From Solibacillus isronensis (GTDB taxonomy: Bacteria > Bacillota > Bacilli > Bacillales_A > Planococcaceae), in contig NZ_FVZN01000002.1 in NCBI RefSeq assembly GCF_900168685.1, positions 1 to 63,528 of the forward strand: a stretch of 63,528 nucleotides of DNA. Reading direction: 5' to 3'. The translations under genes and the position numbers were made by a program. Shown piece after piece: positions 23,774 to 33,495 of this stretch. The notes beneath the pieces were generated by a model. The model ran no database searches, was not told where the DNA came from, and was given only the letters and a program-made list of their open reading frames with translations. Position 1 is the first letter of the stretch. Each line of letters begins with the position of its first letter.

Positions 23774-25924
23774 TCAACCACTCGTGCGATTGATTAAATA
23801 TTCCCAAATTTCTTTCATTTCATTTGTGTTCATTTGATCGGTCTGTTTAGCGTAAATAAGACGCTCATAAAACGCCGTCAACTCACTCATTTTCGTTGTA
23901 TCCAACTGTCGATCGACACGCATAGCAAACTGTTGCAGCGTTTCATCTTGCCCTCGTTTTAAATGAATGCGCTCCAGTTGTTTCAACAATACAAAGTACG
24001 CTTCTTCAAATGTTGCCGCTTTGTCTAATTTTGAACGGTTCATTTGGACAGCCAGTTTCGGTTGCCATTGTCCGCGTTTTTTCCAAGCGATAATTAAGCC
24101 AATTACAACAAGTGCCAATAATACGTACAGCACCAATTTAAATTTCGACCAGTCTATTCCACTTGTACTGTTAGTTGATTGCTTAGGTGTATCTTGCTCT
24201 TCCAACTCCGGCTTTGGTGCTTCCGGTTCTTCCATTTCAGGTAACTGTTCTTCTTCCGGAGCTTCAAAATCCACATCATAGTTAATATTCATCGGATTGC
24301 TAAACCCAATTGTCGGCTCAAACGGCATCCAGCCAATACCATCAATATACGCTTCAACCCACGAATGGGCATCATTATTCGTCACCTGATAAGTAAACAT
24401 ACCGTCTTGTGAACCAACTCGTTCTCCACTTGAAAAACCTTTTACCCAACGTGCCTGAATCCCTATCGAACGAAGCATGACAACCATTGAAGTAGAAAAG
24501 TTATCACAATAGCCAAGCTTTGTTTCAAATAAAAACTGATCTACATAATCTTGGTCCGCTGCTGGCACTTGTACATTCGTCGTTTCATATTGAAAACCAC
24601 TACGCGCAAAATAACCTTCTATTGCCCGCGCCTTGTCATATACACTGTCGTACGTATCCGTAATTTCATGCGCTAAATCGGTTACACGCTGCGGCAAATT
24701 ATCCGGAAGCTGTAAATAGCGCGGATTATTTTCAGTTGAGGATAATGTTTCTTTCAGAGCTACGTAACTATATTCCGGCTGCTGAAAGGTCATTTCGTAT
24801 GATGCAGGCGCTATCACATCACTATTGATAAGCGGCAAAATTTTCTCATTGCCTGTATTATATCTCAAACCGGTATGCATCCCATTTAAATCATAAGAAG
24901 TAACTCCATAGGCCTGTAACAGAAACAAATATTCTTCACTTATAGCCTGTACTTCCACCGACTGGGGTTCTTCGCTTCCAGGTTCGATTGAAAGCGTCAG
25001 TGGATCTGATAACAGAAGCGTGTACTGCACTGACTCATCCATCGATTGCTCCCAACCTTTAGAAGTATAAACATCCTTCGTCTCCACACGCCAATATTGG
25101 CGGATCGGCGTTTTTATTTCATAGATAAGCGTATTGTCACCTGCAAACGGTCCACCCAGTCGCTCATCATTTTCCCCATAACCAACTGTCGCAACCGACT
25201 GACTCCCATTACCTCCAATACCCGCAATGCTTTTTACATACGGCACCGGATCCGACCATTGCGGCTCTGCTTTCGGCATAAGTGTTGCAACAATACCTGC
25301 CATCATGACAAAAATAATAATCGGAGTTGCATACTTCAAGTAGTTCATCCAGTCTTTTTGCATTTCCGCTGCCTGCATAAGCCGTTTTATAAACAGCAAA
25401 GATGTAAGCACAAGACCTAGCAGCATTACTTTTATAATCGCCGCTGTGCCATCGTATTCAGTAAAAGTATCGAGCGTCCCGATGAAAAATACTGTAAGTA
25501 ACAGGAAATAGTAGATGCTATAGCGCACACTTACCCAATGCTGAATTAGATAAATCAGCATCCAAATCAGTATGAAAAACAGACTTGTCCGGAATGGGTC
25601 ACTTACATAAATCCACTCACCCGCAAGTAGTATATCCAAATTATATTTCATTTCTTCCGATAAAAATTGCATCGTCATCAATGTCTCATCTTTATACACA
25701 CTGACAATGAACCACGTAATGTAAGCCAATTTAATAAGCCAGTTAATAATAAAAGGCAGTGAAAAGATACCCAGAATTAAACAAAGCCCTATGAATAATA
25801 CAAACTGCATAAAGTAGCCGGTGTTCGTCAACTCTATAACAGGTATTAGCCATTCTCGTAAAATCAGAAAAACAATAAAGTAAAAAATCGCGAGTTCTAT
25901 TTTTTCGGCTGTGCTGCGTCTCAT
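23774..25924 (-). CDS. Membrane transglutaminase-like protein (TgpA/DUF3488-DUF4129)
   Basis: A 716-aa protein with about six N-terminal membrane helices (about 10-215) and an outer domain. The transglutaminase core has Cys in LGYCDNFSTS, His in NDAHSWVEAY and Asp-like residues in the following IDGIGWMPFEPT. Then come a Pro/Glu-rich linker (about 580-610), one membrane helix (about 620-640) and a cytoplasmic DUF4129-like tail. It overlaps the DUF58 gene by 4 bp and follows MoxR, the usual moxR-DUF58-tgpA set. The role is uncertain in Bacillales; envelope protein processing is suggested. Confidence 0.88.
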   Translation of the reverse strand: MRRSTAEKIELAIFYFIVFLILREWLIPVIELTNTGYFMQFVLFIGLCLILGIFSLPFIINWLIKLAYITWFIVSVYKDETLMTMQFLSEEMKYNLDILLAGEWIYVSDPFRTSLFFILIWMLIYLIQHWVSVRYSIYYFLLLTVFFIGTLDTFTEYDGTAAIIKVMLLGLVLTSLLFIKRLMQAAEMQKDWMNYLKYATPIIIFVMMAGIVATLMPKAEPQWSDPVPYVKSIAGIGGNGSQSVATVGYGENDERLGGPFAGDNTLIYEIKTPIRQYWRVETKDVYTSKGWEQSMDESVQYTLLLSDPLTLSIEPGSEEPQSVEVQAISEEYLFLLQAYGVTSYDLNGMHTGLRYNTGNEKILPLINSDVIAPASYEMTFQQPEYSYVALKETLSSTENNPRYLQLPDNLPQRVTDLAHEITDTYDSVYDKARAIEGYFARSGFQYETTNVQVPAADQDYVDQFLFETKLGYCDNFSTSMVVMLRSIGIQARWVKGFSSGERVGSQDGMFTYQVTNNDAHSWVEAYIDGIGWMPFEPTIGFSNPMNINYDVDFEAPEEEQLPEMEEPEAPKPELEEQDTPKQSTNSTSGIDWSKFKLVLYVLLALVVIGLIIAWKKRGQWQPKLAVQMNRSKLDKAATFEEAYFVLLKQLERIHLKRGQDETLQQFAMRVDRQLDTTKMSELTAFYERLIYAKQTDQMNTNEMKEIWEYLINRTSG

Positions 25925-27108
25925 GCGTGCTTCACCTCCGAATATGTTCGCTGCAGCTCGTCCATCCCGATATAATGCACTTCATTATTTTGGCTTATAT
26001 GCGGCACCGGATCTTTCTGGTCACTTACAACAAAGCATATAATTTTACGCGCATATTTCGTTCCGGCATTCAGTACTTCTTGCAGTTCCGGAGTCATTTC
26101 ACCTGTCATGATGACAACAACGGAGCGGCTCATCATTTTCTGTTCTTCAAATAACAGACGTTCGACACCAAACTGCGCATCCGGTTCGACCGTCGCCAAA
26201 TGCTGCAGCACCTTTTCATATTGTTTGCCCGTTTTAATTACGGGCGTAAAATAGCGGTCAACCCCAACACTTAAGAACGAAACATCGCCCTGTTTTTTTA
26301 CAATTTTATTTATATAAGACGCCGTGTAATCGACAACATCACCGAAGTTCTTCTGTACTGCACGATCGATCAGCACAAATGTATTTTGTGATTTTTGATC
26401 TTCAAATTCCTTCGTTCGCAGTTCACCATTTTTCGCAAAGGATTTCCAGTGAATCCAGGAAAAGCGGTCACCCGGTACGTATTCGCGGACCCCTGTCGCA
26501 ACCGTTGTATCCTTGATTAAAGAGTAGCGGGATTGGCTTGTCCCTTGGTCGTATTGCATTCCAATCGGCAATAATTTGACGTCGGATACTTTCGGATATA
26601 CTAAAAATAACTGCGGGTGATTTATTACAACATTCCTTATTGTCCACCCAAAAAAGTCCGTACATGTAAACAGCAATCCTCTAAAATGATGCTCTCCGCG
26701 TTTTAACTCTTTCAATTCATAAGTCCACTTAAACTCGCGTTTCCAACCAACTAAAAATAGTTTCGTTACATTTCCGTTTGGTTTTTCAAAATGTTCTTCC
26801 CTCATCGGGAGTTCTCGGACCATCATGAAAACAAACGGAAACCAGCTCGTATTCCGGAATGTTACGGTAACTTGTACATTGCTCCCACGTTCAATTCGGT
26901 CCTTCGATAAAGTACGGGATATTTCTTTAAAACGAATCGGTATAATCGCCAGTAAAATTGAATAGACCAAAAACGGTAGAATCGTAAAGAAAACAAACCA
27001 GCTTACAAAGCCCCCTTGGAACATTGCATAGCAATACGTAATAATGAGCAACGAAACAACGGTAATTAAACGCCCGCCATGCTTCAGAAACTGCTTAATT
27101 CCCTTCAT
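25921..27108 (-). CDS. DUF58 domain protein
   Basis: A 395-aa protein with two N-terminal membrane helices (about 12-55), an Ig-like beta region and the DUF58 signature DRFSWIHWKSFAKNGELRTK (about 215-235), followed by a vWA-like fold with VLIDRAVQKNFG. It works with the MoxR ATPase encoded just upstream (1-bp overlap) and the transglutaminase encoded downstream (4-bp overlap). Function in the cell is not firmly known. Confidence 0.88.
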   Translation of the reverse strand: MKGIKQFLKHGGRLITVVSLLIITYCYAMFQGGFVSWFVFFTILPFLVYSILLAIIPIRFKEISRTLSKDRIERGSNVQVTVTFRNTSWFPFVFMMVRELPMREEHFEKPNGNVTKLFLVGWKREFKWTYELKELKRGEHHFRGLLFTCTDFFGWTIRNVVINHPQLFLVYPKVSDVKLLPIGMQYDQGTSQSRYSLIKDTTVATGVREYVPGDRFSWIHWKSFAKNGELRTKEFEDQKSQNTFVLIDRAVQKNFGDVVDYTASYINKIVKKQGDVSFLSVGVDRYFTPVIKTGKQYEKVLQHLATVEPDAQFGVERLLFEEQKMMSRSVVVIMTGEMTPELQEVLNAGTKYARKIICFVVSDQKDPVPHISQNNEVHYIGMDELQRTYSEVKHA

Positions 27109-28049
27109 TACGGTATATACCTTTTCACAGGAACATGGACATTACGAAGAACACTTTCAATCACTCGTTCTTCCGTAATCCCTTCATAGCGTGTTTCTGG
27201 TTTTAAAATAATTCGGTGGCCGAATACAAATTTCGCTAAATATTGTATATCATCCGGGATGACATAATCTCTTCCCTTCATAAAGGCATAACTTTGCGCG
27301 GCACGCATTAATGCGATGGAAGCACGGGGACTTACACCTAAATACACATTTTCGTGATGACGTGTATGCTGTGCGATTGACACGATATATTCTTTAATAT
27401 TATTTTCTACATGTACTTGTTTTACTTGTTCTCTTAAATCGTTCAACTGCTCAATTGTTAAGACCGGGAAAAGATCATCAATTGGAACCGATCTTTCGGC
27501 ACGATTTAACACTTCAATTTCCTCTTCCTTTGTCGGATAGCCCATTTTTATTTTCAGTAAAAAACGGTCCAGTTGTGCTTCCGGAAGCGGGTATGTCCCT
27601 TCATACTCAATCGGGTTTTGTGTTGCCATTACAAAAAACGGTTTCGGCAGTTGAATTGTTTCACCGTCTACCGTAATTGAACCTTCTTCCATACTTTCCA
27701 ACAAAGCGGCCTGTGTCTTTGGTGAAGTACGGTTAATTTCGTCCGCTAACACAATATTGCCGACAATCGGCCCCGGACGGAACTCAAACTGCAATGTTTT
27801 TGGATTATATATAGAAACACCTATTACATCAGATGGTAGTAAATCCGGTGTAAATTGAATACGTTTAAAGCTTGCTCCCAAAGACTTTGAAAGCGCACGT
27901 ACCATCATCGTTTTCCCAACGCCCGGCACGTCTTCCAGTAATACATGCCCTCCTGCTAATAGTGAAACAATACTTAGCTCGGCAATCTCTCTTTTACCTA
28001 TCATTACCTTTTCAATATTTCTGATTATTCCTTCGATCTGCTCATTCAT
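27108..28049 (-). CDS. MoxR family AAA+ ATPase
   Basis: A 313-aa AAA+ chaperone-like ATPase. It has Walker A DVPGVGKTMMVRAL (about 42-55), Walker B IVLADEINRTSPKTQAALLE (about 105-124), sensor 1 FVMATQNPIEYEG, and an arginine finger region PLPEAQLDRFL. ATG 28049 has GGGAGGA upstream; the open frame extends to 28124 without a ribosome site. It is first in the three-gene operon with DUF58 and the transglutaminase protein. Confidence 0.92.
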   Translation of the reverse strand: MNEQIEGIIRNIEKVMIGKREIAELSIVSLLAGGHVLLEDVPGVGKTMMVRALSKSLGASFKRIQFTPDLLPSDVIGVSIYNPKTLQFEFRPGPIVGNIVLADEINRTSPKTQAALLESMEEGSITVDGETIQLPKPFFVMATQNPIEYEGTYPLPEAQLDRFLLKIKMGYPTKEEEIEVLNRAERSVPIDDLFPVLTIEQLNDLREQVKQVHVENNIKEYIVSIAQHTRHHENVYLGVSPRASIALMRAAQSYAFMKGRDYVIPDDIQYLAKFVFGHRIILKPETRYEGITEERVIESVLRNVHVPVKRYIP

Positions 28050-28144
28050 AATAGTCCTCCCACTTGAATTCGTTGCATCTTTGGCATGTAGTTTAAGCAT
28101 AACGAAAACAAAATGCGAGCACAACTAGTTTCCCTTTAAAATGG

Positions 28145-28184
28145 AAAATCACCCCACTTCATCAAAAAGAAGTAAGGTGATTTT
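28145..28184. terminator. Terminator between nadE and the MoxR operon
   Basis: AAAATCACC...ACTTC / GAAGT...GGTGATTTT forms a two-part stem with a 7-nt loop. It lies about 16 bp past the nadE stop on the minus strand and is symmetric enough to act in both directions. Confidence 0.75.
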
Positions 28185-28200
28185 TATGTTCTAATGTGTA

Positions 28201-29025
28201 TTATTGTTTCCAGAAATCATCGAAAATTGTAATCGGCATATGACGTTTATGCATCGAGCGCAAGTAATGTCCTTCAAGCTTTTCACGTGCCTGTTCCGGT
28301 ATTTCCTTGCCCTCCAAATAATCATCAATTTGCTCGTACGTAACACCAAGCGCTACTTCATCCGGCAATGCAGGACGATTTTCCTCTAAATCTGCAGTCG
28401 GAACTTTTTCATATAAATGTACCGGACAGTTTAAATGTTTTAATATCGCACGACCTTGACGTTTATTTAAACGGAAAATCGGCATTAAATCGGTACCACC
28501 ATCACCATACTTCGTATAGAAGCCTGTTACCGCTTCTGCACCATGGTCCGTGCCAAGTACGACACCATCATTTGATGCTGCAATCGAATATTGTACTTTC
28601 ATTCGTTCACGCGCTTTTTCATTCCCTTTTGCGAAATCACTCAGCGTAATCCCCGCTTCTGAAAGTGCATTTACACTTGCATCTACAGCATTTTTAATGT
28701 TAACTGTATACACTTTTGTAGGCTGAATGAAATCGAGTGCATCCTGGCAATCTTTTTCATCGAATTGCTTGCCATAAGGTAATCTTACCGCCCAGAACGA
28801 GTAAACGGACGATCCCGCTTCTTCATTTAGTTCATCGACAGCCATTTGTGCAAGCTTACCCGTTAATGTTGAGTCTTGCCCACCGCTAATACCGAGAACA
28901 AATCCTTTTAAGAAAGGATGATGCTTTGCGTATTCCTTTAAAAAATCAATAGACTTACGGATTTCCTGTTCTACATCGATTGTCGGCTGTACTTTTAACT
29001 CTTCAATAATTTGTTTTTGCAACAT
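28201..29025 (-). CDS. nadE: NH3-dependent NAD+ synthetase
   Basis: A 274-aa enzyme converting deamido-NAD, ammonia and ATP to NAD. It has the P-loop [20 protein letters not shown] (about 45-64), [23 protein letters not shown] and [15 protein letters not shown], all diagnostic for the ammonia-dependent form; no glutaminase domain is present. ATG 29025 ([12 protein letters not shown]) has GTGAGGAC upstream and fits the B. subtilis start. It is 18 bp after pncB, so the two form an NAD salvage operon. Confidence 0.97.
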   Translation of the reverse strand: MLQKQIIEELKVQPTIDVEQEIRKSIDFLKEYAKHHPFLKGFVLGISGGQDSTLTGKLAQMAVDELNEEAGSSVYSFWAVRLPYGKQFDEKDCQDALDFIQPTKVYTVNIKNAVDASVNALSEAGITLSDFAKGNEKARERMKVQYSIAASNDGVVLGTDHGAEAVTGFYTKYGDGGTDLMPIFRLNKRQGRAILKHLNCPVHLYEKVPTADLEENRPALPDEVALGVTYEQIDDYLEGKEIPEQAREKLEGHYLRSMHKRHMPITIFDDFWKQ

Positions 29026-29043
29026 AGACAATGTCCTCACTCC

Positions 29044-30510
29044 TTATCGTTCTTCGAGTTCTGTTACCATATCGCGCACTTCCTGTATATTGCGCATTTT
29101 ATTATCCCAGCATTTTTGACTTAAATCGACCGGGTATTCCTCGGGATTTAACGAACGTTTATATTCATCCCAAAGTAAATCCAAGTTGTCGAACGCATAC
29201 TGACGGATTTCCATTAAGGTTGGATTTTTGTAAACAATCTCACCTTTGTCAATCACTTTGCGGTGCAATTCCTTTGCCTCAAAGTTCGTTACGAATTTTG
29301 AGATAAATGTATGCACCGGATGGAACATTTTAATTCGTTCTTCAGCAGCAGGGTTTTCATCAGCCATTGCAATGTAGTCCCCTTCTGATTTCCCGCTTTT
29401 CTTATTAATAATCCGGTAAACTCTTTTTAAACCAGGTGTCGTTACTTTTTCGGCATTAGCTGAAATTTTGATCGTATCTTCCATTTCACCATGATCATTT
29501 TCAATGGAAACCATTTTATAGACAGCACCTAGAGCTGGCTGGTCATATGCAGTAATGAGTTTTGTTCCAATTCCCCACATATCCACTCGGGCACCTTGCG
29601 CTTTTAAGTTTAAGATTGTATATTCATCCAAGTCATTTGAAACGATAATTTTCGCATCAGGGAACCCTGCTTCATCAAGCATTCGGCGTGATTCCTTTGA
29701 AAGGAAGGCAATATCTCCGCTGTCCAAACGAATTCCGATAAAATTAATTTTATCGCCAAGTTCTTTCGCTACTTGGATTGCCGTCGGAACACCTGACTTT
29801 AATGTATTGTACGTATCAACTAAAAACACACAGTCTTTATGACGCTTTGCATAGGAATGGAATGCATCATAATCGTTTTTATATGCTTGAACCAATGCAT
29901 GCGCATGTGTACCCGATACAGGAATATTAAACAGCTTCCCTGCTCTTACGTTTGAAGTAGATTCAAAACCGCCAATTACTGCGGCACGAGCTCCCCAAAC
30001 AGCTGCATCCATTTCTTGCGCGCGGCGTGTACCGAATTCCATCGCAATTTCCTTATGGACAACTTGCTTAATACGGCTCGCTTTTGTCGCGATCAGCGTT
30101 TGGTAATTTACGATATTCAATAGCGCTGTTTCAATCAGCTGCGCTTCCACTAGCGGCGCTTCAATTCTCACAATCGGTTCATTCGCGAAAACAAGTTCAC
30201 CTTCCTCCATCGAATACACGGAACCCGTAAAACGAATCGTTTTTAAGTATTCGATAAAATCCTCTTTATAATGAAGTTCATCTCGTAAATATGCGATATC
30301 GGTTTCACTGAATCGAAAGTCTTTCAAATAATTCAGCATGCGCTCCAATCCAGCAAAAATTGCATAGCCGTTCCCGAACGGCAATTGTCTGAAATACAAC
30401 TCAAATACAGCTTTCCGGTTATGCATTCCGTCTGCCCAATAGCTTTCCGCCATATTAATTTGATATAAATCGGTATGCAAAGCAAGACTACCATCTACAT
30501 ACTTTTCGTT
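29044..30510 (-). CDS. pncB: Nicotinate phosphoribosyltransferase
   Basis: A 488-aa enzyme making nicotinate mononucleotide from nicotinate and PRPP. It has the N-terminal LHTDLYQINMAESYW, the catalytic region EFGTRRAQEMDAAVWGARAA with the neighbouring His in SGTHAHALV, and the phosphate site GIRLDSGDIAFLSKESR. ATG 30510 is preceded by GAAGGGAA. With nadE downstream this is the salvage route to NAD. Confidence 0.96.
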   Translation of the reverse strand, partial: NEKYVDGSLALHTDLYQINMAESYWADGMHNRKAVFELYFRQLPFGNGYAIFAGLERMLNYLKDFRFSETDIAYLRDELHYKEDFIEYLKTIRFTGSVYSMEEGELVFANEPIVRIEAPLVEAQLIETALLNIVNYQTLIATKASRIKQVVHKEIAMEFGTRRAQEMDAAVWGARAAVIGGFESTSNVRAGKLFNIPVSGTHAHALVQAYKNDYDAFHSYAKRHKDCVFLVDTYNTLKSGVPTAIQVAKELGDKINFIGIRLDSGDIAFLSKESRRMLDEAGFPDAKIIVSNDLDEYTILNLKAQGARVDMWGIGTKLITAYDQPALGAVYKMVSIENDHGEMEDTIKISANAEKVTTPGLKRVYRIINKKSGKSEGDYIAMADENPAAEERIKMFHPVHTFISKFVTNFEAKELHRKVIDKGEIVYKNPTLMEIRQYAFDNLDLLWDEYKRSLNPEEYPVDLSQKCWDNKMRNIQEVRDMVTELEER

Positions 30511-30789
30511 CATCGTAAGTTCCCTTCTTCCAAAACATAATTTAGTCATAGTATACACCATCTTCAATTAATTCGAAGTATGAAGATTCTTTCTTCCATG
30601 TTACGTACTTTTACATGGCAGTTAATTTTGCTTTGCTGGTAATATAGTTTTCCCCAATTGACTAAATTAAAAACGTTTTGAAAATTTCTCCAGGTAGTCT
30701 AATCCCTGGATTTCACCTGTTCAACAAAACCTAACCACTCCCTCTTTTTTACATTATCTAACAATTAGATTAAACCAATCGAAAATACA
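30511..30789. other. Divergent intergenic region between pncB and glnK
   Basis: AT-rich, with no supportable gene. A degenerate TnrA-like box (TTTTA-N7-TAACA) ends at about 30763, upstream of the two exact boxes listed separately. I see no riboswitch or hairpin of note. Confidence 0.5.
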
Positions 30790-30858
30790 TGTTAATTTTC
30801 CTAACATTAGTTATTGATTTATCCAAAAATTCAATTTATCATGTTAGATAACATAACA
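30790..30858 (+). promoter_or_regulatory. glnK-amtB promoter with two exact TnrA/GlnR boxes
   Basis: Both TGTTA-ATTTTCC-TAACA (30790-30806) and TGTTA-GATAACA-TAACA (30842-30858) match the TnrA/GlnR consensus TGTNAN7TNACA. A -10-like TATCAT lies at 30837-30842, placing transcription start near 30849. That puts the first box about 50 bp upstream, the known activation position of TnrA, and the second over the start, suited to GlnR repression. Assignment of each role is inference. Confidence 0.7.
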
Positions 30859-30874
30859 CAAGGAGTTGTTGAGC

Positions 30875-31216
30875 ATGAAAAAAATTGAAGCAATAATTCG
30901 ACCTGAGGTGTTTGCACAAGTTCGAGAGGGGTTAGCTCTTGAAGGAATTGATGGATTAAGTATTTCCGAGATTGCCGGAGCTGGGCGACAAGAAGGGAAA
31001 ATCGGATTGTTTCGCGGAAACTCTTTCTCAATGGAATTTTCGCAAAAGCTCAAGCTCGAAATGGTTGTTGACAACGCAAAGGTACAACCGATCATCGATG
31101 TATTATTGCGTGAAGCTTCTACAGGTGAAGTTGGTGACGGTAAGATCTTTATTTACCCTGTAGAGCAGGCGATTCGTATACGCACAAAAGAGCTTGGCTC
31201 AATTGCAATTGACTAA
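30875..31216 (+). CDS. glnK: Nitrogen regulatory P-II protein
   Basis: A 113-aa P-II signal protein. It starts MKKIEAIIRPE, with a T-loop EIAGAGRQEGKIGLFRGNSF, the core strand KLKLEMVVDN and the C-terminal REASTGEVGDGKIFIYPVEQAIRIRT (ATP and 2-oxoglutarate binding regions). The T-loop residue equal to Tyr51 of E. coli P-II is Phe here, so uridylylation is not possible, as in many Gram-positives. It lies 29 bp before amtB and should gate the ammonium channel. ATG 30875 has AAGGAG upstream. Confidence 0.93.
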   Translation: MKKIEAIIRPEVFAQVREGLALEGIDGLSISEIAGAGRQEGKIGLFRGNSFSMEFSQKLKLEMVVDNAKVQPIIDVLLREASTGEVGDGKIFIYPVEQAIRIRTKELGSIAID

Positions 31217-31245
31217 AAAAATATTCCTAAAAGGAGGAGTTTTTA

Positions 31246-32598
31246 ATGACGAATGAAGCATTGGAATTATCGATTAACTTAGTTTGGGTAATGCTTGGGG
31301 CATTTTTCGTATTCTTCATGCATGCGGGATTCGCGATGGTAGAAGCAGGGTTTACACGTTCTAAAAACGCCGTCAATATTTTAATGAAAAACATTTTAAC
31401 AATTTCAATCGGAGGCCTTGTTTACTTCGCTGTCGGATATGCCATTATGTTCGGTGAAAGCTCAGGCGGATTGATCGGCACTTCCGGTTTTGCATTAAGC
31501 GGTGTTGATGATATCGCATTCTTCGTATTCCAGGCAATGTTCGCCGCAACATGTGCAACAATCATTTCTGGTGCTGTTGCTGAACGTACAAATATTATGG
31601 CCTATATGGCATTGGTCGTTATCATGACAGCAGTTATTTATCCGGTTGTCGGCCACTGGGTATGGCAAGGTGATGGCTGGTTAACTTCTTTAGGCTTCGT
31701 CGATTTCGCCGGCTCAACTGTTGTACATTTAACTGGCGCAGTTGGAGCTCTAGTTGTCGCAGCAATCATTGGTCCTCGTATCGGGAAGTATGCTAAAGGT
31801 GTTGTAAATGTTATTCCTGGTCATTCCATTCCACTTGGCGCATTAGGTGTTTTCATCCTTTGGTTAGGTTGGTACGGCTTTAATGGTGCATCAACATTGG
31901 CAGCAGATCCGGCATTAGTTCCTGGCGTTATTGCAAATACTTTCTTATCAGCATCTGCCGGTGTAATTGCTACTGCATTTTATACACGTCTTCGTTATGG
32001 CTTTATCGATGGTTCTTTAACATTAAACGGTGCTTTAGCTGGTTTAGTAAGTATTACTGCCGGTGCTGCTAACTTAAGCATTGTCGGATCTATTATTGCA
32101 GGTGCTGTTGGTGGCGTTGTGTTAGTAGAAGCGGTCCGCTTTATTGAGCATAAACTAAAAGTGGATGATCCTGTTGGTGCTGTTGCTGTACATGGTGTAG
32201 CAGGTATTTGGGGTACGTTAGCAGTCGGATTATTCGATACTGCTGGTGGTGGTCTATTTTACGGCGGTGGTGCTGAATTACTAGGCGTGCAGGCATTAGG
32301 TGTTGTCGCAGTAGTTGCATGGACTGCAAGTACTGTTGCCATCGCAACATATATTATTAAAGCATTTATCCCTCTACGCGTTACACATGAAGAGGAAGTC
32401 CAAGGTTTGGATATTGCAGAGCATGGCGCATACGCTTATGAAATGCAGGAAACATTTAAAGGTCTTACAAAATCAAATGACAGTTTTGCCCAACGTCTAA
32501 CGAACTTAGGAAAAGTTCCTACTCCTTCAAACGTACAAGATAGCGGGTCTAAAACTAAAACCGGGTTCCCGAATTCTTTAAGCTCTTCCAAGAGCTAA
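31246..32598 (+). CDS. amtB: Ammonium transporter
   Basis: A 450-aa Amt family channel with about eleven membrane helices. Signatures include FFMHAGFAMVEAGFTRSKNAVNI, the pore histidine regions DFAGSTVVHLTGAVGALV and DPVGAVAVHGVAGIWGTL (twin His), and FNGASTLAADPALV. It has a longer than usual cytoplasmic tail (about 385-450). AAAGGAGGAG precedes the ATG. It is co-transcribed with glnK and controlled by the nitrogen boxes upstream. Confidence 0.97.
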   Translation: MTNEALELSINLVWVMLGAFFVFFMHAGFAMVEAGFTRSKNAVNILMKNILTISIGGLVYFAVGYAIMFGESSGGLIGTSGFALSGVDDIAFFVFQAMFAATCATIISGAVAERTNIMAYMALVVIMTAVIYPVVGHWVWQGDGWLTSLGFVDFAGSTVVHLTGAVGALVVAAIIGPRIGKYAKGVVNVIPGHSIPLGALGVFILWLGWYGFNGASTLAADPALVPGVIANTFLSASAGVIATAFYTRLRYGFIDGSLTLNGALAGLVSITAGAANLSIVGSIIAGAVGGVVLVEAVRFIEHKLKVDDPVGAVAVHGVAGIWGTLAVGLFDTAGGGLFYGGGAELLGVQALGVVAVVAWTASTVAIATYIIKAFIPLRVTHEEEVQGLDIAEHGAYAYEMQETFKGLTKSNDSFAQRLTNLGKVPTPSNVQDSGSKTKTGFPNSLSSSKS

Positions 32599-32662
32599 AG
32601 CGAAATGTGTGCCCCCTTCCCCCACACATTTTCGAACCATTCTTTCAATAAATTATGAACTG

Positions 32663-32704
32663 AACAAGGAGCTGTTCTGAAAGTTTTTCAGACAGCTCCT
32701 TGTT
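32663..32704. terminator. Terminator after amtB
   Basis: AACAAGGAGCTGT / ACAGCTCCTTGTT, a 13-bp perfect stem with an extra inner CTGAAA/TTTCAG pairing, followed by ATTTTG. It ends the glnK-amtB transcript. Confidence 0.88.
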
Positions 32705-32769
32705 ATTTTGCTTTCTTTACTCAATAGGATTATCCTAATATATAGAAATTGATAGTGAAGGAGCAACAT

Positions 32770-33495
32770 ATGATAGAACAAGCTATTCACTTTAACAATG
32801 TAGCGTTTGAAGTGAATCAATCAAAAATTATTCATCCTTTAACCTCCAGTTTTTTTAAAGGAAAAATTACAACTTTAATCGGTCCTTCCGGTGCCGGAAA
32901 GACAACATTGCTTAAACTCTGTAATGGGCTCATCTCTGCAACATCCGGTACGATTTTTATTAACGGACAACCAATGCAGTCATATGAACCAACTACTTTA
33001 AGAAGGATTGTCGGTATTGCACTTCAATCTGCCCCAATTTTAAAATCAACTGTATATGAAAATTTAGCATTACCAAGAAAGCTCCAGCATCAGGAACTTT
33101 CAAAAGAAGAGGCGTTCCAGTATTTAAACGACGTCGGATTAAATGAAGATTTCCTTATGCGTGAGGCCAACGATTTATCTGGTGGACAAAAACAAAAACT
33201 GTCCATTGCACGAACATTAGTCAATAAATCGGACATTTTGCTTCTTGATGAAATTACTTCAGCACTTGATCCCAAATCAGTTCGAGAAATTGAGCAATTG
33301 ATTGTTGAGTTAAACAGACGTTTTGGAACGACAATTATTTGGATTACCCATAATATCGAACAAGCCAAAAAACTTGGTCACTATACTTGGCTCTTAAAAA
33401 ATGGCGAGCTGATTGAGGCATCGGAAACAGAAAAGTTCTTTACCTCCGCAAACCCTATTGTCCAGCAATTTTTGGCAAGGGGGAATGATGTGTGA
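32770..33495 (+). CDS. ABC transporter ATP-binding protein (FetA-like)
   Basis: A 241-aa ATPase with Walker A LIGPSGAGKTTLLKLC, Q-loop IALQSAPIL, signature DLSGGQKQKLSIARTL, Walker B DILLLDEITSALDP and H-loop WITHNIEQAKK. It overlaps by 4 bp a UPF0014/FetB-type permease, so it is the energy subunit of a FetAB-like exporter, linked to iron or peroxide tolerance in E. coli. The ATG at 32770 is preceded by GAAGGAGC; the open frame begins earlier at 32749. Confidence 0.85.
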   Translation: MIEQAIHFNNVAFEVNQSKIIHPLTSSFFKGKITTLIGPSGAGKTTLLKLCNGLISATSGTIFINGQPMQSYEPTTLRRIVGIALQSAPILKSTVYENLALPRKLQHQELSKEEAFQYLNDVGLNEDFLMREANDLSGGQKQKLSIARTLVNKSDILLLDEITSALDPKSVREIEQLIVELNRRFGTTIIWITHNIEQAKKLGHYTWLLKNGELIEASETEKFFTSANPIVQQFLARGNDV

